NCBI GenBank assembly: GCA_026985515.1
Contig: JALSQH010000027.1
Location: 1-9,407, forward strand
Reading direction: 5' to 3'
DNA from: a bacterium
Lineage (GTDB): Bacteria; JALSQH01
DNA: 9,407 nt
Made by a program: the position numbers and the translations under genes
Notes under the pieces: model-generated
Seen by the model: the letters and a program-made list of their open reading frames with translations, nothing else
Database searches by the model: none
What the model was told of the DNA's origin: nothing
In this document: piece after piece, positions 1 through 6,638 of the stretch
Layout of the letters: every line of letters starts with the position of its first letter
Numbering within the stretch: position 1 is the stretch's first letter

Positions 1-2
1 CA

Positions 3-548
3 ACCATTACCAGTGTGGAACATTCTATTGCCAGAATTGAAAAGAAAAATTTCCTCACTTTCTATTCAAAAGCAATCTCACAGGAAGCTGAACTCAACAC
101 CTTCCTTGCAACTCTTGATCAGCTGAACGAGATGCTCACCCGGGTCAGGGGTGGGCTTGCAATGGAAAGCTTCGCAAGAATTGAGAATTATGTCCACAAC
201 ACTTCGGTAAAGCATCAGTTAGGGAAAATAAATGTTGTCTGGAGATCAAAGGAGTATGATGAGAAACTCAGCCTCAGGTTACTCAATGAAAAAGAAAAAT
301 TAAAGGAAAAGATTGACAGGCATTACAGGTGGATTGTTGAACCAACCCATAAGCCTGTACCGGAGGGTTATTCTCCTCCAGAAATGGCAGACTACTTAAA
401 AATGCTGTCCCTTGCAGAATCAAAGGCAAAGAACAGCATCTACACCGAGCAACTTAAAGAATTAGGAGATGCTGTTTCGCAATTGATAACGCAGTATTAC
501 AGGGTAAAAGAAGTGATAAAAAGAATGGAGACGAACCCCCTGCAATGA
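3..548 (+). CDS. Coiled-coil-rich protein of unknown function, C-terminal part (5' end outside window)
   Basis: I do not recognise this protein. The reading frame is open from the first complete codon of the window (Thr-Ile-Thr-Ser before the GTG at 15), so what is visible is probably only the last ~181 residues of a longer protein. The GTG at 15 has no visible Shine-Dalgarno and is probably an internal Val. The fragment is charged and mostly helical, with Leu/Glu/Lys-rich stretches suggesting coiled coil (around residues 85-105 and 130-175 counted from the GTG). These flank a Pro-rich break near residues 110-123 (PTHKPVPEGYSPPE). No catalytic motif or membrane segment is visible. It overlaps the next gene by 4 bp (ATGA at 545-548), so it is likely co-translated with the large TPR protein and probably belongs to the same envelope complex. 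That role is inferred from context only. Confidence 0.75.
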   Translation, partial: TITSVEHSIARIEKKNFLTFYSKAISQEAELNTFLATLDQLNEMLTRVRGGLAMESFARIENYVHNTSVKHQLGKINVVWRSKEYDEKLSLRLLNEKEKLKEKIDRHYRWIVEPTHKPVPEGYSPPEMADYLKMLSLAESKAKNSIYTEQLKELGDAVSQLITQYYRVKEVIKRMETNPLQ

Positions 549-3500
549 AGAAAACCGGTTTTTTCCTTACAGTTCTGCTGGTCGTACTTTTTTCAGGTAT
601 TCTGTATGCTGATAATATAGGTCTGGAAGAGAAGGAAATAGAGGCCATTAAGTTAAGGATAAGGATTTTTCATGAACAGCTTCAGGAGAGGATGAATCTG
701 ATTGAAAAAATTCTTAACAGGCAGAAGAAAAGTGATGAAGAATACATTGAACGGATTTTCCAGGAGAAGGTTGACACCATAAGGGAGAACAGCAGAGAAA
801 AGAGAGAATTTCTCATTCACCAGCTTGAAAATTTCATACTGGAAAATAAAGATTCTCCACTGATTGCAGAACCTCTCCTCATGCTGGGAGAATTATATTA
901 CGAAAGGGACAATGATCGCTTCCTCAAAGCTATGGACGAATACGCCCGACAGCTGGAACTGTACTCAACAGGAAAAATCAAAACGGAACCACAGTACCCA
1001 AAACTTGATTACAGTGACGCAATAGAACTGTTCCAGGAATTTGTGAAAAGATTCCCGGACCACAGAAAGCTTGAAGAAGCCCTTTACATGGAAGCATACT
1101 GTTACAATGAAATGGGAGAAGGGAAAAAAGCAGCAGATATATTCCAGGAACTTATAATAAGAAGGCCCAGCAGTAAACTTGTTCCTGAAGCTTACTTCAG
1201 ATTGGGAGAATACTACTTTGACAATGCACAGCTTGAAAAGGCAGTAGAAGCTTATAAAAAGGTCCTCTCATTTAAAACTCCCCTGTACGACAAGGCACTC
1301 TATAAGCTGGGTTGGACATACTACCGGCTGGAAAATTATGATGCTGCAGTAAATTATTTTGTGAGTGTGATAAATTATGCCTCTTCTCACACAACAAGTA
1401 TTGCCGCATCAATGAAGGATGAGGCAATCAAATACATTGCCATCAGCTTCAATGACTGGACAGGCCTTGAGGGTTTGAAAAAATTTATGGAAAAGATTGG
1501 CTGGCCTTCCTATGCTGTGAAAGTTTTTGTTGAACTGGGCAACATTTATGAACAGATCACAAAATACAGCGAGGCAATAAAGACATACAACTACATTGTT
1601 GAAAGATTTCCATACTATGAGGGAAATCTCGACCTGTTGATAAGAGTTATGAATATTCAGATCAAAGAGGATAACCTTGACGAATCCTTCAGAACAAGGT
1701 TGAAAATTGTCAAACTTTTCAATCCTGAAAGTGACTGGTTCAAACATCAGAGAGATGAAAAGATCAGGGAAAAAGCGAAGAAGGAAGTTGAAAAACTGCT
1801 CTACGAATACGCAACATATTTCCATTCTCAGGGACAGAAGGCAAAAAAGAAAAAAGAAAAGATGAAAAATTATGCCAAAGCAATTGAAGGTTACAGGCTA
1901 TTTCTGAAACTGTTTCCAGAGTCACCAAAGATTACCGATGTTACCTCCCTCCTGGCGGATCTCTACTATGAAATTGGTGAATATGAAAAGGCTGGTGAAC
2001 TTTACAAAAAGATAACACAGCTGATAGCTGATCCCAGAAAGAAAGCTTTTAAAGACGCAGCTTTCAGCATGGTGCTTGCCTATGTAAAGTGGCTCGATCA
2101 GTATGAAAAATCTCCAGAGGGGAAAAAGAGCCTTGAGAAGATAAAAAAACTCGAAAAGAAGATGGCAGCCCATGTAACCACTGCTACTTATTCTGTTACC
2201 GTTACCTATGGTGATCTCCCACTTCCCGCCAGGAAAATGATTGAGGCGAACAGATACTATCTTGAACTCTTCCCTACTTCACCTGACACGGCAAAAATAA
2301 TTTATAAAGGTGGAGAAATCTTCATGAGATATGGAGATTACGAAGATGCACTGAGAGAATTTGAAAAAATCGTGTACAAATTTCCTGATTCACCTCTGAT
2401 TGTTGACGCAGTTAAAAATGTAGTTCACTGCTTCACCATGATGAACAGATATGGTGAACTTTATCAGTGGTCAGAAGAAACTCTCAGATTGCCCGCGGGA
2501 CAGAACAGTGAAGTGAAAAAAATTCTCAGAAAAATACTGAGCGGTGCCCTCTTCAAAAAAGCCAAGAATCTGGAAAAGGAAAAAGAATACATCAGGGCAG
2601 CTGAAACATACCTGAAACTGGCAGAGAAGTACCCTGAAGCTGAATTTGCTGACAAGGCAATTTACAATGCGGGCCTTCTTTACGATAAATCTGGCAATTA
2701 CTTCAAAGCAATCAGGACTTTTCAGAAACTCGCAGAAAAATATCCCCGCTCCAGATATGCCCCTCTTGGTCTTTTTCTTGCAGCAACAATTTACGAAAAG
2801 ATTCTTGATTTCCTGAGTGCGGCAGATCTTTACATTCAGGTTTTTACAAAGTATCCGCATTTTAAAAGAGCTCCGGATGCTCTTTACAACGCCGCAGTCT
2901 GGTATGAGAAGTGGGGTGATACCAGAAAAGCAGCGGAACTTTACCTCAAGTATGTGAAAACCTTCCCCAAAAGGAAAGATGTAGGTATGGTGCTGTTCTT
3001 TGCAGCGGATAATTTTTATAAATCTGGTGACTATAAAAAGGCAGAAGCACTCTTCAGGTGGTACATCAGAGCCAGATACAAAAAATTCAGGTTAGACGCA
3101 CTCTATAAGTTTGCCCAGTGCGAGAAGAAACTGAAGAAATGGAAAACTTACTACAAAACTCTTCGCCAAATCATAAAGGAATACTACAAACTGAAAAAAG
3201 CTGGGAAACCAGTTATACCTGACTATGCAGCAGAGGCTGAATTTCAATTCGCAATGCTTGTTTACAAGAAATATGAACGGATCAAGTTAAAACTTCCCAT
3301 GAAAAGGATGAAAAGACTCCTGAAATACAAAGCTGCAATGCTGAAAAAGGCAATAGCCGCCATGACAAAGGTTATAAAATTTGCCTCTCCAACCTGGACA
3401 ACAGCTGCCCTTTACTACATTGGAGCTGCCTACAAGCACTTTGCAAACACTCTTTACAATGCCCCCGTACCGGCTCATCTTACTCCCGAGGAGGAAGACA

Positions 3501-3925
3501 TTTACAGGCAGACCCTCGAAGAACAGGCTTACCCCATTGAGGATAAAGCGACAGAGGCTTTCACGAAACTTCTTGATGTGGCGAGGAAACTGAAAATTGA
3601 AAATGAGTGGACACAGAAGGCAAGGGAGTATCTTGCCCAGTTCAACGAGGAGTATGCCAAGAAGTACGGGAAAGAGATTTATCTCTATGCTGAAAACGAT
3701 CTTTACATGACCTTTCCAAGAACGGATGAAAAGAATAACTGGGTGAAAATAGCCAACGGGAAGGTAATTTATCTCAGGGGTGTCATAAAAAAGAAAGTTA
3801 AAATTGCCAGGAAAAAGGCTTTTTACCTTGAACAGAGGGAAATTCTGGAGAAGGGGATTGATGAAAAACTTCTCCTTGACATTTTGAATCAATCCATTCC
3901 CCTCGGAGACATTGTGGGAAAATGA
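545..3925 (+). CDS. Large exported TPR-repeat protein, AgmU/GltD-like
   Basis: A 1126-residue periplasmic scaffold protein, presumably mediating protein-protein contacts. Residues 1-22 form a signal peptide (KK, hydrophobic core, cleavage after LYA-22). Residues ~27-100 are helical and charged. TPR-type helical pairs follow at about 105-280, 322-355, 440-490, 565-612 and 670-880, recognisable by recurring A..Y..G..Y...G.Y..A...F and FP.S motifs (e.g. LYKLGWTYYRL at 252-262). A Lys-rich stretch lies at 431-441 and a Thr/Tyr/Val-rich, non-helical interruption at 542-556. Near the C-terminus, residues 976-1035 (HLTPEEEDIYR, PIEDKA, NEWTQKA) resemble, from memory, a conserved segment of large myxobacterial TPR proteins of the AgmU/GltD type. 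The last ~85 residues are basic and β-rich. The ATG overlaps the previous stop by 4 bp and has no good Shine-Dalgarno, implying translational coupling; the signal peptide directly after it supports this start. A generic TPR scaffold without a Glt link remains possible. Confidence 0.9.
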   Translation: MKKTGFFLTVLLVVLFSGILYADNIGLEEKEIEAIKLRIRIFHEQLQERMNLIEKILNRQKKSDEEYIERIFQEKVDTIRENSREKREFLIHQLENFILENKDSPLIAEPLLMLGELYYERDNDRFLKAMDEYARQLELYSTGKIKTEPQYPKLDYSDAIELFQEFVKRFPDHRKLEEALYMEAYCYNEMGEGKKAADIFQELIIRRPSSKLVPEAYFRLGEYYFDNAQLEKAVEAYKKVLSFKTPLYDKALYKLGWTYYRLENYDAAVNYFVSVINYASSHTTSIAASMKDEAIKYIAISFNDWTGLEGLKKFMEKIGWPSYAVKVFVELGNIYEQITKYSEAIKTYNYIVERFPYYEGNLDLLIRVMNIQIKEDNLDESFRTRLKIVKLFNPESDWFKHQRDEKIREKAKKEVEKLLYEYATYFHSQGQKAKKKKEKMKNYAKAIEGYRLFLKLFPESPKITDVTSLLADLYYEIGEYEKAGELYKKITQLIADPRKKAFKDAAFSMVLAYVKWLDQYEKSPEGKKSLEKIKKLEKKMAAHVTTATYSVTVTYGDLPLPARKMIEANRYYLELFPTSPDTAKIIYKGGEIFMRYGDYEDALREFEKIVYKFPDSPLIVDAVKNVVHCFTMMNRYGELYQWSEETLRLPAGQNSEVKKILRKILSGALFKKAKNLEKEKEYIRAAETYLKLAEKYPEAEFADKAIYNAGLLYDKSGNYFKAIRTFQKLAEKYPRSRYAPLGLFLAATIYEKILDFLSAADLYIQVFTKYPHFKRAPDALYNAAVWYEKWGDTRKAAELYLKYVKTFPKRKDVGMVLFFAADNFYKSGDYKKAEALFRWYIRARYKKFRLDALYKFAQCEKKLKKWKTYYKTLRQIIKEYYKLKKAGKPVIPDYAAEAEFQFAMLVYKKYERIKLKLPMKRMKRLLKYKAAMLKKAIAAMTKVIKFASPTWTTAALYYIGAAYKHFANTLYNAPVPAHLTPEEEDIYRQTLEEQAYPIEDKATEAFTKLLDVARKLKIENEWTQKAREYLAQFNEEYAKKYGKEIYLYAENDLYMTFPRTDEKNNWVKIANGKVIYLRGVIKKKVKIARKKAFYLEQREILEKGIDEKLLLDILNQSIPLGDIVGK

Positions 3926-5547
3926 AAAGGGTACAGGTAATTACACTTTTGCTGTTAATTTCTCTTTTTACGGCTGGATGTTCACTTTTTCAAAAGGAAG
4001 CCTTTAAAAAGACAGAGAAAATGGAAACAAAGCAGGAAATTAAGGTTATCCCGGAAAAACTAAAAGAAAAAATCCCACCTGAAATTAAAACTCTTTCATC
4101 TGAAGAGCAGAAGAAATTCAAATACTATCTCGTATATTTACAGAGAAACCCAGAAGATGCCGATACTCACTACAATATAGGTCTCCTCTACATGAAAATG
4201 GGTTTGCTCCAGAAAGCCTATCAGGAACTATCAGAGGCTCTGAAAATTAATCCATCCCACATACCTGCTGCTGTTGCCCTTTCAGAATACTTCAGGGAGA
4301 GAGGAAAACTGAAAAAGGCTATCGAGGTTCTCGAAGAAGTCAAAAAGACCGGGGTTAAGGATCCCACACTCCAGATTGACCTTGCAATTTTATATCGTAA
4401 ACTGGGGAAACTAAAAAAATCTCTTGATATTTCCATTGACACCATTAAGAAGTATGGACTGATATTTGAAGCAAGGTTCAATGTTGGCCTTGTATATTAT
4501 GCGATGAAGAAGTACTACTTATCCAGAGCCGTATTTGAACAGCTGAAAGCAGATAATCCAGAAAATGCAAGGGTTCACCTGAGCCTTGGTCTGGTTTATC
4601 AGAAACTGGGAGAATTCCCTCTGGCAATAAAGGAGTATCAGCTTGCTGTGAGTTACGACACATCAGTTTATGAGGCTTACAACAATCTGGGAATTATATA
4701 CCTTCTTCAGGATAAGCCCGAAGAGGCAAAAAAGGCGTTTTTACAGGCTTTAAAAGCAAACAGGAATTTCTACAACACCTATCTGAATCTCGGGATAGCC
4801 TACCGGAAACTGGGAGATTACGCAGATGCCATAAAGAGTTACAAAAAAGCAATTGAAATAAACCCTCTTCGCTACGAGGCATACTACAATCTTGCCCTTC
4901 TATATACCAGTTACTACGAAAGACCACTTAAAGCCCTTGAAGTATGGGTTAAACTCAAGGAAATCCTCCCCCCTGACGATCCAAAGCAGGAAGAAATCGA
5001 TTCACGAATCATAGAAATTGCCCCAAAGGCATGGGAAAAAATAAAAGAGATAAGCAAGGAAAAAGCCAGACTGGCATATCCTGCCGGAACGACCTATCCC
5101 GCGGGAACAACCTATCCCTCCACCACAACTTATCCTGTCTCCGCAACCTATCCTGCAAAAGCCACCCACCCTGCAACAACCACCTATCCCGTCTCCACCA
5201 CATATTCATCTGCCATAACCCATCCTTCCTATTCACAAAAAGTAACTCACCCTTCACCAGCCACCACCTATCCGGAAAAAACGACTTCACCCGCCCCTGT
5301 TACTGCACCTGCAGGGTACAGTGAAAAAACCTCATCAGAAACATTCCCGGAAACAACAACTCAATCTGTAAACAGAAACAGGGAGAAAAAAGAGAAAACA
5401 AAAAATGAAAAGTATAAAAGTTCTGTTACAGGAGCATCAGAAAATCCTTACTCCAATCCTGCAACCACTTACTCAAAAGAAATCTCATCTGCTCCTCTCC
5501 CATCCACATCAGCTGTAAAATACCCACCACCAGTTACCTCAAAGTGA
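3922..5547 (+). CDS. TPR-repeat lipoprotein with Tyr/Pro/Thr hexapeptide-repeat tail, AglT/GltE-like
   Basis: A 541-residue lipoprotein. The N-terminus has a type II signal peptide with a lipobox ending TAGC, so Cys20 would be lipidated. Ser at +2, with no Asp, favours the outer membrane by the Lol rule. Residues ~25-70 are a charged linker. About eight consecutive 34-residue TPR units span roughly 77-350 (e.g. AYNNLGIIYLLQDKPEEAKK and TYLNLGIAYRKLGDYADAIK). A helical cap follows to ~384. Residues 386-465 are about a dozen hexapeptide repeats of the form T-Y/H-P-x-x-T/A, and the rest is a Ser/Thr/Pro-rich, probably disordered tail. The gene overlaps the large TPR gene by 4 bp (ATGA at 3922-3925). 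A periplasmic TPR protein followed by a TPR lipoprotein recalls GltD-GltE (AgmU-AglT) of Myxococcus, but single TPR lipoproteins are common, so orthology is tentative. Its 3' end overlaps the convergent tsaC gene by 14 bp. Confidence 0.92.
   Translation: MKRVQVITLLLLISLFTAGCSLFQKEAFKKTEKMETKQEIKVIPEKLKEKIPPEIKTLSSEEQKKFKYYLVYLQRNPEDADTHYNIGLLYMKMGLLQKAYQELSEALKINPSHIPAAVALSEYFRERGKLKKAIEVLEEVKKTGVKDPTLQIDLAILYRKLGKLKKSLDISIDTIKKYGLIFEARFNVGLVYYAMKKYYLSRAVFEQLKADNPENARVHLSLGLVYQKLGEFPLAIKEYQLAVSYDTSVYEAYNNLGIIYLLQDKPEEAKKAFLQALKANRNFYNTYLNLGIAYRKLGDYADAIKSYKKAIEINPLRYEAYYNLALLYTSYYERPLKALEVWVKLKEILPPDDPKQEEIDSRIIEIAPKAWEKIKEISKEKARLAYPAGTTYPAGTTYPSTTTYPVSATYPAKATHPATTTYPVSTTYSSAITHPSYSQKVTHPSPATTYPEKTTSPAPVTAPAGYSEKTSSETFPETTTQSVNRNREKKEKTKNEKYKSSVTGASENPYSNPATTYSKEISSAPLPSTSAVKYPPPVTSK
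5074..5316 (+). repeat. Degenerate 18-bp tandem repeat encoding T-Y/H-P-x-x-T hexapeptides
   Basis: In the lipoprotein frame, codons from about 5074 read as successive hexapeptides: AYPAGT, TYPAGT, TYPSTT, TYPVSA, TYPAKA, THPATT, TYPVST, TYSSAI, then longer or divergent units (THPSYSQKV, THPSPAT, TYPEKT, TSPAPV, TAPAGY). The DNA period is 18 bp with two small insertions. Third-codon positions differ between copies that encode the same peptide (cct/ccc, gcc/gcg, acg/aca in the first two units), so the array is not freshly amplified. It probably forms an extended linker or stalk beyond the TPR domain. Confidence 0.85.
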
Positions 5548-6121
5548 AACCAAGCAATCTCTCAAGATCCTCCTTTTTCACCGCCCCTTCCCGTATGATT
5601 CTACCCTCAACAGCATCAAATATTGTGGATGGTTCTCCATACCAGATTTCCCCCCTGACAAAGGCATCAACCTTATCTTTAAAAACTTTTATCAGCTGTT
5701 CAAAATCTTTTACTGGTTCCTCACCCGAAATATTTGCACTTGTTGAAATAAGGGGCTTCCCCGACACCGAAATGATTCTGCGGGGTACAGGATGTGGAGA
5801 AATTCTCATAGCTACCTTCTCTCCCAGGACCTGAACAAACTTTTTCCTGGCGGGCAAGATTACTGTAAGTGGTCCCGGCCAGAATTCCCTCAACACTTTC
5901 TCCACATTCTCTGAAATCTCATCAGATAATTCATACACCATCTTCTCATCCACCAGAAGAATAAATCCCTTTTCTTCCGGACGGCCTTTGGTCACACTTA
6001 TTCTTGCAACTACATCTCTGTTGAAGGGATCACCACCGATTCCATACAGTGTTTCGGTGGGATAGATTACCACCCCACCTCTCTCCACTATCCTGCCTGC
6101 CTCTTCAGGTGTGACAATCAA
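5534..6121 (-). CDS. tsaC: L-threonylcarbamoyladenylate synthase (TsaC/YrdC family)
   Basis: This 195-residue cytoplasmic enzyme makes threonylcarbamoyl-AMP from threonine, bicarbonate and ATP, the first step of t6A37 tRNA modification. Visible YrdC-fold signatures are GGVVIYPTETLYGIGG (15-30), the Lys-Gly-Arg-Pro motif (45-48), the FWPGPLTVIL segment (80-89), VAMRISPHP (103-111) and the STSAN motif (126-130), with PSTIFD near 164-169. The length matches the short TsaC/YrdC form, and the extra C-terminal Sua5 domain is absent. The start is a TTG (6119-6121) overlapping the purE stop by 4 bp (TTGA). An AGGAGG lies 10 nt upstream, and starting here leaves the usual short helix before the β-strand, so later starts would truncate the fold. 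It is the last gene visible in the minus-strand operon. Its 3' end overlaps the convergent lipoprotein gene by 14 bp. Family assignment is firm. Confidence 0.95.
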   Translation of the reverse strand: MIVTPEEAGRIVERGGVVIYPTETLYGIGGDPFNRDVVARISVTKGRPEEKGFILLVDEKMVYELSDEISENVEKVLREFWPGPLTVILPARKKFVQVLGEKVAMRISPHPVPRRIISVSGKPLISTSANISGEEPVKDFEQLIKVFKDKVDAFVRGEIWYGEPSTIFDAVEGRIIREGAVKKEDLERLLGFTLR

Positions 6122-6627
6122 GAGTTGAGTTCCTCCTCAAGTTTCCTTGAATCCCTCTCAACCTTCTCCGCCATCTCACTCCTCAACTTTTCCAGATTCT
6201 GAAGAACTTTCTTATCTGTAAGAGCAAGAATGGACGCTGCAAGGTAGGCGGCATTCTTTGCCCCCATCTTCCCGACCCCCACAGTGGCAACGGGGATTCC
6301 CGGTGGCATCTGAACAATAGAGAGCAGAGAGTCAACTCCCTTAAGAGGAGAACTGTCAATAGGAACCCCTATTACCGGGAGAAGAGTTTCAGCAGCTATT
6401 ACTCCTGGAAGATGAGCAGCTGCACCAGCCCCCGCAATGATTACTCTGGCACCATCTCTCTCTGCCTCATCCACAATCCTCCTTGTTCTGTCAGGGGTAC
6501 GGTGAGCAGAGGCAACTACCACCCGGAAAGTGATCCCGAGTTGTCTCAAGGTTTCCCATGTAGGACTCATGGTGTCTCTATCAGAAGCACTACCCAGTAC
6601 CACAAGGACATCATATTTCCCCATCAT
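6118..6627 (-). CDS. purE: N5-carboxyaminoimidazole ribonucleotide mutase (PurE, class I type)
   Basis: PurE converts N5-CAIR to CAIR in de novo purine synthesis, usually acting after PurK, which is not in this window. The 169-residue length is normal. Family motifs are clear: the phosphate-binding GSASD (12-16), SAHRTP (40-45) with the catalytic-type His42, AGAGAAAHLPG (65-75), the LPVIGVPI strand (83-90), and SLLSIVQMPPGIPVATVGVG (100-119). The pattern fits bacterial class I PurE rather than the class II AIR carboxylase, judged from motifs alone. Two adjacent ATGs (6625-6627 and 6622-6624) are possible starts. The strong AGGAGG is 4 nt from the first and 7 nt from the second, so the second, giving 168 residues, may be preferred. 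It lies 1 bp after the SurA-like gene and overlaps tsaC by 4 bp, so it is almost certainly co-transcribed with both. An unusual Trp at residue 24 sits in the helix after GSASD. Confidence 0.96.
   Translation of the reverse strand: MMGKYDVLVVLGSASDRDTMSPTWETLRQLGITFRVVVASAHRTPDRTRRIVDEAERDGARVIIAGAGAAAHLPGVIAAETLLPVIGVPIDSSPLKGVDSLLSIVQMPPGIPVATVGVGKMGAKNAAYLAASILALTDKKVLQNLEKLRSEMAEKVERDSRKLEEELNS
6132..6138 (-). promoter_or_regulatory. Shine-Dalgarno for the TTG start of tsaC, inside purE
   Basis: GAGGAGG on the minus strand is made by the Glu-Glu codons near the end of purE. It lies 10 nt before the TTG at 6121-6119. Together with the TTGA stop/start overlap this supports TTG as the real tsaC start and re-initiation after purE. 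Confidence 0.7.
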
Positions 6628-6628
6628 T

Positions 6629-6638
6629 TCACCTCCTT
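6629..6638 (-). promoter_or_regulatory. Strong Shine-Dalgarno for purE, overlapping the end of the SurA-like gene
   Basis: On the minus strand the sequence is AAGGAGGTGA, close to a perfect anti-16S match. AGGAGG (6637-6632) is formed by the two final Arg codons of the SurA-like gene, and the TGA is its stop. The first purE ATG (6627) is 4 nt away and the second (6624) is 7 nt away. Spacing therefore favours the second, though both are close enough to be used. Confidence 0.85.

Noticed and set aside
15-17. GTG as the true start of the first gene
   Set aside because: The frame stays open to the window edge, and no ribosome binding site can be seen in the few bases before it. A partial gene is more likely.
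1409-1825. 138-codon minus-strand open frame inside the large TPR gene
   Set aside because: Antisense shadow of AAA/GAA-rich coding sequence; Cys/Phe-rich product with no recognisable domain.
3287-3892. 201-codon open frame on the minus strand, opposite the large TPR gene
   Set aside because: Lies wholly inside a convincing gene on the other strand. Its product is a Phe/Leu-rich mirror of Lys/Glu codons with no family motif and no ribosome binding site.
5009-5290. Minus-strand open frame with a repetitive Trp/Leu/Arg/Asp product
   Set aside because: Its repetitiveness is only the complement of the lipoprotein hexapeptide repeats. The codon-position pattern favours the plus-strand frame, where Tyr-Pro is kept and third positions vary.
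5074-5316. CRISPR array or other non-coding tandem repeat
   Set aside because: Units are 18 bp, degenerate, without spacers, and keep the lipoprotein reading frame throughout.
5548-5600. Rho-independent terminator after the lipoprotein gene (short T-run near 5574)
   Set aside because: No GC-rich stem is apparent before the T-run, and the stretch is inside tsaC coding sequence.
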